Shown here one piece after another: positions 9,469-20,322 of a DNA stretch of 64,000 nt; the stretch's first letter is position 1, and every line of letters begins with the position of its first letter. Location: assembly GCA_001464895.1 (NCBI GenBank), contig LNEE01000048.1:1-64000 (forward strand), read 5' to 3'. The notes under the pieces were generated by a model. It made no database searches, was not told the origin of the DNA, and saw only the letters and a list, made by a program, of their open reading frames with translations. The position numbers were made by a program, and so were the translations under genes. Source of the stretch: Betaproteobacteria bacterium Ga0077532. Lineage in GTDB: Bacteria; Pseudomonadota; Gammaproteobacteria; Burkholderiales; Ga0077523.

Positions 9469-12400
9469 ATCGGCGACGCTCGGCCTGGACTTCGTGGCAG
9501 ACGACAGCCGGGTCGGCTTTCGATTGCAGCGGCTGGAAGTGCTCAACTGGGGGACGTTCGACAAGCGCGTCTGGCGCTACGAACTCGACGGTCGCAACGG
9601 CCTGCTCACGGGCGACATCGGATCGGGCAAGTCCACCCTGGTCGATGCCATCACGACGCTGCTGGTGCCGGCCCATCGCGTGGCCTACAACCGCGCGGCC
9701 GGCGCCGACGCGCGCGAGCGCAGCCTGCGGTCGTACGTGCTCGGCCACTACAAGAGCGAGCGGAACGAGGTGACGGGCAGCGCCAGGCCCGTGGCGCTGC
9801 GCGATCCGTCCAGCTACTCGGTGATCCTCGGTGTGTTCCGCAACGAGGGCTACGACCAGTCGGTGACGCTGGCCCAGGTGTTCTGGGCCAAGGATCCTCA
9901 GGGCCAGCCCGCGCGTCTCTTCGTGGCGGGCGACCGGTCGATGTCCATCGCCGGGGACTTCACCGGGTTCGGGTCCGACATCACCGCGCTCCGCAAGAAG
10001 CTGCGCGCCGCGGGCTGCGAGTTGTTCGACAGCTTCCCGGCCTACGGCGCCTGGTTCCGCCGGCGCTTCGGCATCGAGCACGAGCAGGCGCTCGAGCTGT
10101 TCCATCAAACGGTCTCGATGAAGTCGGTCGGCAATCTCACCGACTTCGTGCGCAGCCACATGCTGGAGCCGTTCGACGTGGGCAGCCGCATCGAGGCGCT
10201 GATCCGCCACTTCGACGATCTCGATCGCGCCCACCAGGCCGTGCTGAAGGCGAAGCGCCAGGTTGAGCTGCTCACGCCGCTGGTGGAGGATGGTCATCGC
10301 CACGCGGGACTCGTCGCCGAGATCCAGGGCTGGCGCGACGGGCGGGAAGCGCTGCGGTCGTACTTCGCGGGTCTCAAGGGCGATCTGCTCGATCGGCGTC
10401 TCACCTTGCTGGCCGAAGAGGCGACCCGGCTCGACGCGCAGATCGCGCGTGCAACCGCGCAGCGCGACGCCGACCGTGCGGTCGTGGCCGATCTGGAGCG
10501 CGCGCTTCGCGACAACGGTGGCGATCGTCTCGAACAGCTGGCCGCCGAGATTCATCGCAAGGAGATCGAGAAGGCGGCTCGTCTGGAGAAGGCCGAGCGC
10601 CACGCGGCCCTGCTCGCGCGCATCGACGAAGCGGCGCCGCCCGATGAAGTGGCCTTTCTCGCCCAGCAGCGGACCATCGCCGACCGCGCCGAATCGCTGC
10701 GCAGCCGCGTTGCCGACCTGTCGAACCGCGAACGCGAGGAGGACTTCGCGTTCCGCAAGGGTCGGGAGGAGCACGCCGCGCTGTCCGAGGAGATCGCGAG
10801 TCTCGAACGCCGCAAGTCGAACATCGACGCCGCCCAGGTCCGCATCCGCGATGCGCTGTGTGCGGCGCTCGGCATCGGCGAGGACGAACTGCCCTTCGCC
10901 GGCGAGCTGATCCAGGTGCGCGAGGACGAGCGCGACTGGGAGGGCGCCGCCGAGCGGCTGCTGCGCGGCTTCGGTCTCGCGCTGCTGGTGCCGGACGCGC
11001 ACTACAAGGCCGTCGCGGAATGGGTCGACGGCCAGCACCTCGGTGCGCGCCTCGTGTACTTCCACGTGCGGCCGAGGAAGGGTGCCCACGACGCCAGCCT
11101 GCATCCGCAGTCGCTCGTGAGAAAGCTCGTCGTGAAGCCGGACTCGCCGCACTACGAGTGGCTGGAGCAGGAGCTTCGGCATCGGTTCGATGTGGCGTGC
11201 TGCGAGACGGCCGAGCAGTTCCGCCGCGAGACCCGCGCGATCACGCGGGCCGGGCAGATCAAGGACCCATCGGGGCGCCACGAGAAGGACGACCGCAGCC
11301 GCATCGACGATCGCGGGCGCTACGTGCTCGGCTGGAGCAACGTCGACAAGCTGCGTGCGTTGCGCGACCAGCGGAAGAGCCTCGAGGCGCGGTTGGCGGT
11401 GCAGGGTGAGCGCATCGAGGAAGCCAGGCAGGCGCGCAAGGAACTCGAAGGCCGGCTGGAGACGCTCGCCCGACTGGAGGAATTCACGCGCTTCGCGGAC
11501 ATCGACTGGCGGCGCCCGGCACTGGAGATCGCCGCGCTCACCGAGGAGCGTGCTCGCCTGGAAGCCGCCTCCGACACGCTGCAGGAACTGGGGCGGCAGT
11601 TGACCGCGGCGCGCGAACGCCTGGCCACGACCGAGGCCGGGCTGACCGAGTCGCTTGGCAGGCGCGGCGAAGTGAAGAGCAAGCGGGAAGCGGCAGAAGA
11701 ACTGCGGGCCCAGGCGCGGGCGACGTGTGACGCCATGCCGCTGGACGCGTCCTGGACCAAGCGCCTGGACGGCTGGCGCACCGAGGCGCTCGGCGAGCAT
11801 CAGTTGTCGGTCGAGTCGTGCGACAACCGCGAGCAGGATGTGCGCAAGTGGCTGCAGGACCGCATCGACGCAGCAGATCACCGCCTCTCTCGCCTGACGG
11901 AGCGCATCGTCAAGGCCATGAGCGGGTTCAAGGAGGCGTTCAAGGCCGAGACCGTCGAGATGGACGCGAGCCTCGCGGCACTGGGCGAGTACGAGCGGAT
12001 GCTCACCGGATTGAAGGGCGATGATCTCCCGCGATTCGAGGCGCGCTTCAAGGAGCTGCTCAACGTCAACACCATCAACGAGATCGCCAACTTCAATGCC
12101 CAGCTCGCGCGCGAGCGGGACACGATCAAGCAGCGCGTCGAGTTCATCAACCGGTCGCTCCAGAGCATCGACTACAACCCTGGGCGATTCATCAAGCTGG
12201 TCGCGCAGCCGAGCCCCGATGCCGAGATCCGCGACTTCCAGCAGGACCTCCGTGCGTGCACCGAGGGCGCCGTGTCGGGAACGCCGGATGAGCTTTATTC
12301 GGAGACCAAGTTCCTCCAGGTGAAAGCGATCATCGACCGGTTCCGGGGCCGCGAGGGCCAGTCGGAGTTCGATCGGCGCTGGACGGCCAAGGTTAGCGAC

Positions 12401-12838
12401 GTGCGCAACTGGTTCCTGTTCTCGGCCAGCGAGCGCTGGCGCGAGGACGGCGCCGAGCACGAGCACTATTCCGACTCGGGGGGCAAGTCGGGCGGGCAGA
12501 AGGAGAAGCTCGCCTATACCGTGCTCGCTGCGAGCCTGGCCTACCAGTTCGGGTTGGAATGGGGTGCCGTGCGATCCCGCTCGTTCCGCTTCGTGGTGAT
12601 CGACGAAGCGTTCGGGCGCGGTTCCGACGAGTCGGCGCAGTACGGGCTGCGGCTCTTCCGGCAGCTGGGCCTGCAACTGCTCATCGTGACTCCGCTGCAG
12701 AAGATCCACATCATCGAGCCGTTCGTTTCGAGCGTGGGCTTCGTGCACAACGAAGGCGGCCAGGACTCGCGGCTGCGCTGTCTCACGATCGAGGAGTATC
12801 GGGCGCAGAAGGCTGCCGGAGACGGCGCAGCGCCATGA
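9461..12838 (+). CDS. jetC: Wadjet protein JetC, SMC-like ATPase
   Basis: 1125 codons from ATG 9461; the same frame opens earlier at 9374, but that would run through jetB. The N-terminal ATPase lobe has LEVLNWGTF and a Walker [10 protein letters not shown], at residues 51-59. Two long Glu/Arg/Ala-rich coiled-coil arms (about 280-470 and 620-830) flank a hinge-like middle. The C-terminal lobe has the ABC signature SGGQKEK (1010-1016) and Walker [11 protein letters not shown] (1045-1054) with the catalytic Glu. Known: JetC is the MukB-like motor of Wadjet; ATP hydrolysis drives loop extrusion on plasmid DNA before cleavage by JetD. All ATPase motifs look intact. It overlaps jetB by 8 bases and jetD by 4. 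Confidence 0.95.
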   Translation: MRESATLGLDFVADDSRVGFRLQRLEVLNWGTFDKRVWRYELDGRNGLLTGDIGSGKSTLVDAITTLLVPAHRVAYNRAAGADARERSLRSYVLGHYKSERNEVTGSARPVALRDPSSYSVILGVFRNEGYDQSVTLAQVFWAKDPQGQPARLFVAGDRSMSIAGDFTGFGSDITALRKKLRAAGCELFDSFPAYGAWFRRRFGIEHEQALELFHQTVSMKSVGNLTDFVRSHMLEPFDVGSRIEALIRHFDDLDRAHQAVLKAKRQVELLTPLVEDGHRHAGLVAEIQGWRDGREALRSYFAGLKGDLLDRRLTLLAEEATRLDAQIARATAQRDADRAVVADLERALRDNGGDRLEQLAAEIHRKEIEKAARLEKAERHAALLARIDEAAPPDEVAFLAQQRTIADRAESLRSRVADLSNREREEDFAFRKGREEHAALSEEIASLERRKSNIDAAQVRIRDALCAALGIGEDELPFAGELIQVREDERDWEGAAERLLRGFGLALLVPDAHYKAVAEWVDGQHLGARLVYFHVRPRKGAHDASLHPQSLVRKLVVKPDSPHYEWLEQELRHRFDVACCETAEQFRRETRAITRAGQIKDPSGRHEKDDRSRIDDRGRYVLGWSNVDKLRALRDQRKSLEARLAVQGERIEEARQARKELEGRLETLARLEEFTRFADIDWRRPALEIAALTEERARLEAASDTLQELGRQLTAARERLATTEAGLTESLGRRGEVKSKREAAEELRAQARATCDAMPLDASWTKRLDGWRTEALGEHQLSVESCDNREQDVRKWLQDRIDAADHRLSRLTERIVKAMSGFKEAFKAETVEMDASLAALGEYERMLTGLKGDDLPRFEARFKELLNVNTINEIANFNAQLARERDTIKQRVEFINRSLQSIDYNPGRFIKLVAQPSPDAEIRDFQQDLRACTEGAVSGTPDELYSETKFLQVKAIIDRFRGREGQSEFDRRWTAKVSDVRNWFLFSASERWREDGAEHEHYSDSGGKSGGQKEKLAYTVLAASLAYQFGLEWGAVRSRSFRFVVIDEAFGRGSDESAQYGLRLFRQLGLQLLIVTPLQKIHIIEPFVSSVGFVHNEGGQDSRLRCLTIEEYRAQKAAGDGAAP

Positions 12839-14028
12839 GCTGGACCACGCCGGCGGCGCTGCGCGCCCAGGTCCAGCGCGCGTGGGATCGCGGCGAACTG
12901 CTGCGCGCGGCGGTGTCGGAGGCCGCGATCTGGCCGATGCGACTCGGATTGAAGGCGCCGGGCGCCGCCGACGTGTCGGACCGCTTCGAGGCGGTACGTG
13001 AATGGGTGCGCACCGTGGCCGAAACGCCGCACGTGCGGATCGAGTGGCGCGAATGGAATCATCGGGTCCAGGGCGCGCAGCGGCTGCCGGCGGCCGTGTG
13101 GGTCGACTCGCTGCAGGACGCCTTGGCGCTGATCGGGCAGACGCGGCAGGCGCAACGTTTCCAGGCGCTCTGGAACCTGACCGCCGGGGTGCAGCCGCGG
13201 CTGCTCGCGTGGCTGTCGCGACGTCCGAACCAGGCCCTCGATCTGGCCGACCGGTGGGAGCGTCTGCTGGCCGTCGTCGCGTGGTTGCAGGCCCATCCCA
13301 GGCCGAACGTGTACCTGCGGCAGGTCGACGCGCCGGGTGTCCACAGCAAGTTCATCGAAGCCCACCGAGGCGTCCTGACCGAACTGCTGGACCTCGCGCT
13401 GGCGCCCGAGGCGGTCGACCCGCTCGCGACCGGCGTGACGCAGTTCGCGCGCCGCTACGGTTTCCTGGACAAGCCGAACCGGATCCGATTCCGGATGCTG
13501 GACGCGGCACTCCCCGGCCTGCCCGGTTGCCAAGGGCTGGCCGACGTCACCCTCGACGCGACCAGCTTCGCATCGCTCGCACTGCCCATCGAGCGCGTGT
13601 TCATCACCGAGAACGAGACCAACTTCCTCGCGTTTCCGGCGGCCGCGCAGGCCATCGTCGTCTTCGGCGCCGGCTACGGCTGGGAAGCGCTGGCGCAGGC
13701 GCGCTGGCTGCAGCGGCGCCATCTGCACTACTGGGGGGACATCGACACCCATGGCTTCGCCATCCTGGCCCAGTTGCGGGGCCACTTCCCGCACGCGTCG
13801 TCGTTCCTCATGGACCGCGAGACGCTGCTCGCCCATCGCGCGTTCTGGGGCGAGGAACCGGAACCGGTGAAACACGATCTGCGGGGACTCACGGCGGAGG
13901 AGGCCAGCCTCTACGACGATCTTCGATGCAATCGCATCCAGCCCGGACTCCGCCTGGAGCAGGAGCGCATCGGCTACGGCTGGTTGACCGATCATCTGCG
14001 CCATCGCGATTCCCCGCCGGGGGCGTGA
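12835..14028 (+). CDS. jetD: Wadjet nuclease JetD (DUF3322/DUF2220, Toprim-like)
   Basis: 397 codons from ATG 12835, sharing ATGA with the jetC stop. The N-terminal half matches DUF3322 ([20 protein letters not shown], with later [11 protein letters not shown]). The C-terminal Toprim-type domain has [14 protein letters not shown] (Glu259), [12 protein letters not shown], and [11 protein letters not shown] with the metal-binding Asp302 and Asp304. Known: JetD is the topoVI/Toprim-like nuclease that cuts circular DNA trapped by JetABC. All acidic residues expected for metal-dependent cleavage are present, so the system appears functional. An in-frame upstream ATG at 12559 lies inside jetC and is not used. 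Confidence 0.92.
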   Translation: MSWTTPAALRAQVQRAWDRGELLRAAVSEAAIWPMRLGLKAPGAADVSDRFEAVREWVRTVAETPHVRIEWREWNHRVQGAQRLPAAVWVDSLQDALALIGQTRQAQRFQALWNLTAGVQPRLLAWLSRRPNQALDLADRWERLLAVVAWLQAHPRPNVYLRQVDAPGVHSKFIEAHRGVLTELLDLALAPEAVDPLATGVTQFARRYGFLDKPNRIRFRMLDAALPGLPGCQGLADVTLDATSFASLALPIERVFITENETNFLAFPAAAQAIVVFGAGYGWEALAQARWLQRRHLHYWGDIDTHGFAILAQLRGHFPHASSFLMDRETLLAHRAFWGEEPEPVKHDLRGLTAEEASLYDDLRCNRIQPGLRLEQERIGYGWLTDHLRHRDSPPGA

Positions 14029-14246
14029 GCCCATCGACGTCGGCGATGCGGAAGTGCCGAAGTGAGCGCGATGCGTCGGCGGAAGACGCTCTGCGGCGAG
14101 GGGTCGCGACGCGGACCGTGTGGTAACCTGCTCCATCCTTTAGCGCGCGGGCGTCCGGGGTGATGCCGGGGACCGATCCAGTCCCCGAGTTCCGCGCCAC
14201 CGACGCTGCCCGCCGACGCATTTCCCGCAGTCCACTCACAAGCACA

Positions 14247-15344
14247 ATGGCAGACGACGAGTACCTCGAATCCGACGACGACTACGGTTGCCGGCAGACA
14301 CTCCGCGTGACGGGGTCCGCCGAAGATGTGGCCCACTTCCGCAAGGAGCTCGAGGAGAGCGAACGCTGGGGCAACGAACTCGACTGGTTCCTGAAATTCG
14401 GTGACTTCGATCCGGTGCCCGACCCCCTCTTCGCCGACTCGGCCCGCACGATGGGCCGGCTGTGCGCCTACCTCCGCGAACGCTGGGGTGACTATGCCGA
14501 TTCCAGCCATCCGGTGCTGGTCGTCGCCGAAGGCGAAGGCACCGTCGCCTACGAGTTCTACACCAGCCGCACACCGCTGCTCGGCCTCGCCCGGATGATG
14601 TCCGGCGAGTACCGGACGCTCCGCTTCACCCTCGAGTACGCGTATCCGGACGGCAGCGGTTACGACGGTCACTGCGCCTACGAGAAGGGCGAGATGGCCG
14701 ACGGTCTCGAAGAGACCTACGAGTACATGGCCCACTCGGACTTCGAGGAGTTCGCCGGATTCGATTTCTCGGAGGGCCGGCTCACCGTCATCTCGCCGGG
14801 GCGGACCTCGGACACCGCGATTCCCGACCTGAAACCGGGTCGCTGGGATCTCTCGTTCGCCGTCGAGACCGCGTTGAAGTGGGGGCAGGCGGCGGTGAGC
14901 TTCCTCGTCCTGCACCACGAGGCCTACACCTGCGATGTGGAGTCCTACAAGGGCATGGACTCCTTCGTGATCCCCGTGACCTTCGAACGCACCGAGCTGG
15001 GCGAACCGGCCCGTCCCGTCGTCGTCGGGTTCGTGGACGAGTCGCAGGCCGGGTCCGTGCCCGACTTCCAGAAGGCGATCCAGGGTACCGAGCACCAGTC
15101 GCGGCGCATCCTGCTCGCTTCGGGCGGATTCCTGATGGAACTCGCGCGCTGCGATCGCCTGGCCGATCCGCACTGGCACATCGACCAGCTGAAGCTGCGC
15201 TGCTATCGCGACGCCTCCAGGAAGGTCATCGCGATCGTCTTCGACACCGCCGCCGATGCCTCCCACAAGCCGTCGCACCCGCCGCAGCCGCGCGTGAAGG
15301 GCGGCAAGGTGTATCTCTTCCCCGACTCGAAGACCCGGCACTGA
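14247..15344 (+). CDS. YubB/DUF1281-like protein of unknown function, downstream of Wadjet
   Basis: 365 codons from ATG 14247 (MADDEYLESDDDYG); a GTG at 14160 would add 29 residues that look non-coding. No clear Shine-Dalgarno is seen for either. The N-terminal 180 residues carry a pattern I associate with the YubB/Api92 ferredoxin-like fold (DUF1281): a start like LRVTGSAEDVAHFRKEL, then YEFYTSRTPLLGL, LRFTLEYAYPDGSGYDGHC and an Glu/Asp-rich tail. The remainder (LSFAVETALKWGQAAVSFLVL onward) is unrecognised. No signal peptide or membrane segment. It lies on the same strand as jetD after a 218-base gap, so co-transcription is possible but not shown. YubB-type proteins are common on plasmids and phages, which fits an accessory island. 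The fold assignment is inference from pattern memory. Confidence 0.6.
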   Translation: MADDEYLESDDDYGCRQTLRVTGSAEDVAHFRKELEESERWGNELDWFLKFGDFDPVPDPLFADSARTMGRLCAYLRERWGDYADSSHPVLVVAEGEGTVAYEFYTSRTPLLGLARMMSGEYRTLRFTLEYAYPDGSGYDGHCAYEKGEMADGLEETYEYMAHSDFEEFAGFDFSEGRLTVISPGRTSDTAIPDLKPGRWDLSFAVETALKWGQAAVSFLVLHHEAYTCDVESYKGMDSFVIPVTFERTELGEPARPVVVGFVDESQAGSVPDFQKAIQGTEHQSRRILLASGGFLMELARCDRLADPHWHIDQLKLRCYRDASRKVIAIVFDTAADASHKPSHPPQPRVKGGKVYLFPDSKTRH

Positions 15345-15363
15345 CCGATCGGTCGTGTGCCGG

Positions 15364-15690
15364 TCAGTCCGGCGGGTTCTCCCTCGACAGACGTTTCAGG
15401 AACACCCCCATCTCGCGGGCGGCCTGCTGGTCGCCCCGCGCGGTGGCGACCGTGACGCCCTGCTCCCATGCGGCCATCGCCCCGGCGCGGTCGCCCGCGC
15501 CTTCGCGGGCCTTGCCCAGTGCCTTCCATGCGGCCGAGTAGTTGGGATCCTGGGCCACTGCCTGTTCCAAGTGGGCCGCCGCCGCTGCGGCATCTCCGGC
15601 CCGCAGGTGCTCGTTGCCCAGGCTGAAGCGGAGCATGGGACTGTCCTTGCCGGCGGCGAGCATCCGCTCCAGGGCTTCTAGCGCAGCCAT
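15364..15690 (-). CDS. Small tetratricopeptide-repeat protein
   Basis: 108 codons. The product contains about two TPR motifs (FSLGNEHLRAGDAAAAAAHLEQAVAQDPNY, then AWKALGKAREGAGDRAGAMAAWEQGV in shorter blocks) ending in a basic helix and NPPD. No signal peptide is visible. TPRs mediate protein-protein contacts; the partner is unknown. It lies 10 bases downstream of kup on the same strand and probably belongs to the same transcript, and it converges with the YubB-like gene, whose stop is 19 bases away. Confidence 0.8.
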   Translation of the reverse strand: MAALEALERMLAAGKDSPMLRFSLGNEHLRAGDAAAAAAHLEQAVAQDPNYSAAWKALGKAREGAGDRAGAMAAWEQGVTVATARGDQQAAREMGVFLKRLSRENPPD

Positions 15691-15700
15691 CAGGGTCTCC

Positions 15701-17644
15701 CTAGATCTCGATCTGCGTGCCCAGCTCCACCACGCGATTCGTGGGGATGTGGAAGAAGTCGGTGGCGCTCGCGGCGTTACGCGACATGGCGGCGAACAGC
15801 TTCTCGCGCCAGAGCGCCATGCCGGGTTCTCCGGTGGGGACGATGGTCTGCCGCGACAGGAAGAACGACGTCTCCATCATGCTGAACGTCATGTCGAGCT
15901 TGTTCGGCAGCTGCAACGCCACGGGAAGGTTGGGATCGTCCTTGAAGCCGTAGCGCACCGTCATCCGGTAGAACTCGCTGCCCAGTTCGTCGATCTCGAT
16001 GCGCTGCGCGTCGGCGACGTAGGGAACATCCTCGGTCGTCACGGTCAGCAGCACGACGCGCTCGTGCAGCACCTTGTTGTGGTTCAGGTTGTGGAGCAGC
16101 GCGTGGGGCACGCCTTCGCGACCCGCAGTGAGGAAGATCGCCGTGCCTTCCACCCTGGCCGGCGGATGCGCGGCGATGGATTGCAGGAAGGGTTCGATCG
16201 GGATCGCACCGGGCTTCAGCCGCGAGAAGAGGATCGCCCGGCCCTGCCGCCAGGTTGCGATCAGCGTGAAGATCGCGATCGCGATCACCACAGGGAACCA
16301 TCCGCCCTGCAGCAGCTTCACCGAGTTCGCCCCGAAGAACGCGAGGTCCACCGCCAGGAAGCTGCCGGCCACGAGCCCGGCGAGCACGGTGTTCCACTTC
16401 CAAAGACGCGTGAAGACGAAGTACAGCAGCACGGAATCGATGGCCATCGTCCCGGTCACCGCGATGCCGTAGGCCGAGGCGAGGGCGGACGACGACTTGA
16501 ACCCGAGCACGAGCGCGACCACCGCCACGAAGAGGGCCCAGTTGATCCAGGGCATGTAGACCTGTCCCATCTCGCGCTCGGACGTGTGGTGCACGGCGAG
16601 GCGGGGACAGTAGCCGAGCTGGATCGCCTGGCGGGTGAGGGAATAGGCCCCCGAGATGACGGCCTGGGACGCGATCACCGTGGCCATCGTCGCCAGGCCC
16701 ACCATCGGGAGGGTCGCCCACGAAGGCACCATGCGGAAGAACGGATGGGCGATGGCCGTGGGGTCCCGCAGCAGGAGTGCGCCCTGGCCGAAGTAGTTGA
16801 GCACGAGGGCGGGCAGCACGAACACCAGCCAGGCGAGCCGGATCGGTTTCTTGCCGAAGTGGCCCATGTCGGCGTAGAGCGCTTCCGCGCCCGTGACGGC
16901 GAGGATGACCGTGCCGAGCGTCAGGAACCCCGGCATCCGGTTGTCCACGAAGAACCCGACCGCGTAGGCGGGGTTGAAGGCGAGCAGCACGTGGGGGTTC
17001 GCCAAGATCTGGATCACGCCCAGCGTCGCGAGCACGAGGAACCACACGGCCGTGATCGGCCCGAACAGCGCGCCGACGGTGCCGGTGCCCTTCGACTGGA
17101 CGATGAAGAGCCCCGCGATCACGACCAGCGTGATGGGAATGATGTAGGGCTCGAACACGGGCGTGACCACGTTGAGCCCCTCCACCGCGGAGAGCACCGA
17201 GATCGCGGGCGTGATCATGCTGTCGCCGTAGAAGAGCGCAGCGCCGAACATGCCCATGGCGGTGATCCACCAGCGGCTGCGCGAACCGCGCTGCGTGGTG
17301 CCGACCACCAGCGCCATGAGGGCCATGATCCCGCCCTCGCCCCGGTTGTCGGCACGCATCACGAAGGTGACGTACTTCAGCGTGACGATGATCACGAGCG
17401 ACCAGAACACCAGCGACAGGACGCCGAGCACGTTGTCGTGCGTGAGCCCCACGGCATGATGGCCGCTGAAGGCCTCTTTCATCGCATAGAGCGGGCTCGT
17501 GCCGATGTCGCCGAACACGACCCCGACGGCTCCCAGGGCGAGGGTGTAGAGCCCGGTGTGCTCGTGGCCGCGCGGGGGCTCGCCGTTGTCGGCCGGTGGC
17601 GGCGACGCGGGCTCGGGAGGGGAGGCTTCGGGTGTGTCTGTCAT
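15701..17644 (-). CDS. kup: Kup family potassium uptake protein
   Basis: 647 codons from ATG 17644. After a Pro/Glu-rich cytoplasmic N-terminus, the first membrane segment has the family hallmark [19 protein letters not shown], followed by about 12 hydrophobic segments (for example [19 protein letters not shown] and [19 protein letters not shown]) and a roughly 190-residue soluble C-terminal domain. Kup proteins import K+ at the inner membrane with H+ symport. Length is usual for the family. It is divergent from recG across about 360 bases, and the TPR gene follows it. Confidence 0.95.
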   Translation of the reverse strand: MTDTPEASPPEPASPPPADNGEPPRGHEHTGLYTLALGAVGVVFGDIGTSPLYAMKEAFSGHHAVGLTHDNVLGVLSLVFWSLVIIVTLKYVTFVMRADNRGEGGIMALMALVVGTTQRGSRSRWWITAMGMFGAALFYGDSMITPAISVLSAVEGLNVVTPVFEPYIIPITLVVIAGLFIVQSKGTGTVGALFGPITAVWFLVLATLGVIQILANPHVLLAFNPAYAVGFFVDNRMPGFLTLGTVILAVTGAEALYADMGHFGKKPIRLAWLVFVLPALVLNYFGQGALLLRDPTAIAHPFFRMVPSWATLPMVGLATMATVIASQAVISGAYSLTRQAIQLGYCPRLAVHHTSEREMGQVYMPWINWALFVAVVALVLGFKSSSALASAYGIAVTGTMAIDSVLLYFVFTRLWKWNTVLAGLVAGSFLAVDLAFFGANSVKLLQGGWFPVVIAIAIFTLIATWRQGRAILFSRLKPGAIPIEPFLQSIAAHPPARVEGTAIFLTAGREGVPHALLHNLNHNKVLHERVVLLTVTTEDVPYVADAQRIEIDELGSEFYRMTVRYGFKDDPNLPVALQLPNKLDMTFSMMETSFFLSRQTIVPTGEPGMALWREKLFAAMSRNAASATDFFHIPTNRVVELGTQIEI

Positions 17645-18007
17645 CGCGCTGACGGCAGGTCAGGGTGGGTGGTGGCAGTCGCGCGGGGCTCGGGGGCAGC
17701 CGTGTGACCGGTTCCCGGGATCGCGGTACGCGCGGCCCCCGGGACCGGGGCGGCACGGGATGCTGAGGGGGTTTCCGTCGGGATCATCGCAGAGGCTGGC
17801 TCACGCTCCCTCTTCAGGAACGTCGGCCCGATCGGCACCGTCCGGTCGCGTCGCTCCTGAAAAGCAGGCGCGGATCGTAGCACGGGGTCGTCCCGGTTGA
17901 TGCGCTGCGGCAATCCCTCGGGCAAGGCCCTTTTCTGCGCGTTGAGAGGGGCCCTCTTTGCGCATACCATCCGTCGCTCTCCACCCCCGGCCCGCCCCAC
18001 GTCTCCC
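17645..18007. other. Divergent intergenic region between kup and recG
   Basis: About 360 bases. The recG-side frame is open through the right half (from 17897), so the exact recG start is uncertain, and part of this region may be coding. A TATA-poor, GC-rich sequence; CGCATACCAT around 17960 is the only AT-richer element and may include a -10. No RNA gene or repeat is evident. Confidence 0.35.
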
Positions 18008-20161
18008 GTGCCGTCCACCGAGTCGTCCTCCGTGCCGCCCGACGCCCCATCCCCGCGCTCCCGCGAGACGCCGCCCGCGATTCCCGGCGTCGCGCCGGCA
18101 GTTGCCGCGAAGCTCGCGACGCTCGGCATCGCACGCCCCTTCGATCTCGTGCTGCATCTGCCGATGCGCTACGAGGACGAGACGCGCGTGCTGCCCATGG
18201 CGGACGCGCCAATGGGTGTGCCCACGCAGGTGGAAGGCGTCGTCGTCGATGCCGAGGTCCGCGTCCGGGGGCGTCGCCAGCTCGTGGCGCGGGTGCGCGA
18301 TCGCACCGGGCAGCTCCTCGTGCGGCTGCTCCACTTCTATCCGAACCAGCAGAAGCAGCTCGCCGAGGGCCAGCAGGTGCGGCTGGTCGGCGAGATCCGG
18401 CCGGGCTTCGACGGGCCCGAGATGGTGCATCCCCGCATCCGGCCGGTGACCGATTCGACACCGCTTCCCGACCGCCTCACGCCCGTCTACCCCACCACGG
18501 CCGGACTCTCGCAGCACGCACTCCGGCTCGCGGTGCACGCTGCGATGGGGCGCTGCGCGCTCGACGAGACCTTGCCCGCCGGGCTGCTCGCGAAGCTGCG
18601 CCTGCCGGGATTCGAGGACGCCGTGCGTCTGCTGCACGATCCACCCGCCCACGTGGACCCGGCGGATCTCGAAGCGCGTCGCCATCCCGCGTGGCAGCGC
18701 ATGAAGTTCGACGAGCTTCTCGCGCAGCAGCTCTCGATGCGCCTGCACCGCCGGCGGCGCGACACCGCGCGGGCACCCCGCATCACGGGTGGCGATGAGC
18801 GTGCCGATCGCCTGTTCGCCGGGCTGCCGTTCGCGCTCACCGGTGCCCAGCGCCGGGTGCTCGCGGAAATCCGCGCCGACCTCGCCCGGCCGCATCCGAT
18901 GCAGCGTCTGCTGCAGGGCGATGTCGGCAGCGGCAAGACCATCGTCGCGGCCGCCGCGGCGCTCGCGGCCATCGATGCCGGCTACCAGGTCGCCGTGATG
19001 GCACCGACGGAGATCCTCGCCGAGCAGCATCAGGCGAAGTTCCGCCAGTGGCTCGAACCGCTGGGCATCACCGTCGCGTGGCTCGCTGGCGGGTTGGGGG
19101 CAAAGGAGCGCCGCGCGGCGCTGGAGGCCGTCGAGTCGGGGCGCGCGGCGGTCGCGGTGGGCACGCATGCGCTCTTCCAGAAGGAGGTCACCTTTGCCCG
19201 CCTCGCGCTCGCGATCGTGGACGAGCAGCATCGCTTCGGCGTGCGGCAGCGGCTGGCACTCCGCCACAAGGGCGCCGACGGCGACGAGATCCCGCACCAG
19301 TTGATGATGAGTGCCACGCCGATCCCGCGGACGCTCGCCATGAGCTACTACGCCGATCTCGACGTGTCGGTCATCGACGAGATGCCGCCGGGGCGCACGC
19401 CGGTGGTCACCAAGCTCGTGTCCGAATCGCGCCGCGACGACGTGCTGCACCTCGTGCGCGACACGTGCGCCGGCAACAACCAGGTCTACTGGGTGTGCCC
19501 GCTCATCGAGGATCCCGGCACCGCCACGCCCGCGCCGGGTGCCCGTGGCCGCGCCCGCACGCCCGCCGTCCCGCTGGAGCTGCAGAACGCCATCGACACG
19601 CAGGCGCACCTCGCCGAGGCCCTGCCGGATCTCCGGGTCGGCCTCGTTCACGGGCGTCTCAAGGCCGACGAGAAGGCCGACGTGATGGGGGCCTTCAAGC
19701 GCGGCGAGGTCCACGTGCTCGTGGCGACCACGGTGATCGAGGTGGGTGTCGACGTCCCCGCGGCAACACTGATGGTGATCGAGCACGCCGAGCGGATGGG
19801 TCTGGCGCAGCTCCACCAGTTGCGGGGCCGGGTGGGCCGCGGGGGCGGTGAGTCCGCGTGCATCCTGCTCTATCAGCAGCCGCTGTCGGAGACGGCCCGC
19901 GCCCGCCTGCGGGTCATCTACGAGCACACCGACGGTTTCGCCATTGCCCGGGAGGACCTCCGTCTGCGCGGCCCCGGGGAACTGCTCGGCAGTCGGCAGA
20001 GTGGTGTACCGATGCTGCGGTTCGCGGATCCGGAGCTGGACGTCGAACTCCTCGAAGCGGCCCGGACTGCTGCCGACACGCTGTTGCGCGACGCGCCCGC
20101 GTCGGCAAGCCGGCACGTCGAGCGCTGGCTGGGGGGGCGGGAGGAACTGCTCCGCGTGTGA
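18008..20161 (+). CDS. recG: ATP-dependent DNA helicase RecG
   Basis: 717 codons from GTG 18008; other starts (ATG 17897 or GTG 18032) are possible because the first 30-40 residues are Pro/Ser-rich and not conserved. Domain order is wedge/OB domain (IPGVAPAVAAKLATLGI, LLVRLLHFYPNQQKQL), then two RecA-like domains: Walker A GDVGSGKT (about 304), DEQHRFGV (about 404, the RecG form of DExH), MSATPIPRTL, and motif VI QLRGRVGRGG. RecG remodels stalled replication forks and Holliday junctions. An insertion of Pro/Arg/Ala (about 500-515, [15 protein letters not shown]) precedes motif V and is longer than in the E. coli protein. Confidence 0.95.
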   Translation: MPSTESSSVPPDAPSPRSRETPPAIPGVAPAVAAKLATLGIARPFDLVLHLPMRYEDETRVLPMADAPMGVPTQVEGVVVDAEVRVRGRRQLVARVRDRTGQLLVRLLHFYPNQQKQLAEGQQVRLVGEIRPGFDGPEMVHPRIRPVTDSTPLPDRLTPVYPTTAGLSQHALRLAVHAAMGRCALDETLPAGLLAKLRLPGFEDAVRLLHDPPAHVDPADLEARRHPAWQRMKFDELLAQQLSMRLHRRRRDTARAPRITGGDERADRLFAGLPFALTGAQRRVLAEIRADLARPHPMQRLLQGDVGSGKTIVAAAAALAAIDAGYQVAVMAPTEILAEQHQAKFRQWLEPLGITVAWLAGGLGAKERRAALEAVESGRAAVAVGTHALFQKEVTFARLALAIVDEQHRFGVRQRLALRHKGADGDEIPHQLMMSATPIPRTLAMSYYADLDVSVIDEMPPGRTPVVTKLVSESRRDDVLHLVRDTCAGNNQVYWVCPLIEDPGTATPAPGARGRARTPAVPLELQNAIDTQAHLAEALPDLRVGLVHGRLKADEKADVMGAFKRGEVHVLVATTVIEVGVDVPAATLMVIEHAERMGLAQLHQLRGRVGRGGGESACILLYQQPLSETARARLRVIYEHTDGFAIAREDLRLRGPGELLGSRQSGVPMLRFADPELDVELLEAARTAADTLLRDAPASASRHVERWLGGREELLRV

Positions 20162-20322
20162 CGGGGCACGGGGCCCGCGTCGCCCGGCGCTCGGAGCGCA
20201 GAGAGGATGACGTCGGGGTTTCCGCCACCGCCGCGCGCCGCTCCCGATGTCGCGGAGGGCCGCATCAGGAGCCGGTTTCGAGAGGCGCGGTGCTATGATT
20301 TCCGTATCCTTCCTGGCCGCCC

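Noticed and set aside
8993-12748. 1251-codon minus-strand open frame opposite jetC
   Set aside because: Overlaps a full JetC with intact ATPase motifs; its translation is Arg/Leu-rich without domains, as expected of antisense frames in high-GC DNA.
6099-14246. Direct repeat of the tRNA-Ala 3' end (att site) around the Wadjet locus
   Set aside because: I searched by eye for copies of TCCTCGTCTCCACCA through the island and found none, so integration at the tRNA is not demonstrated.
14160-14246. GTG start at 14160 for the YubB-like gene
   Set aside because: The extra 29 residues are Arg/Pro-rich and do not continue the acidic N-terminus seen from 14247; kept only as a less likely alternative.
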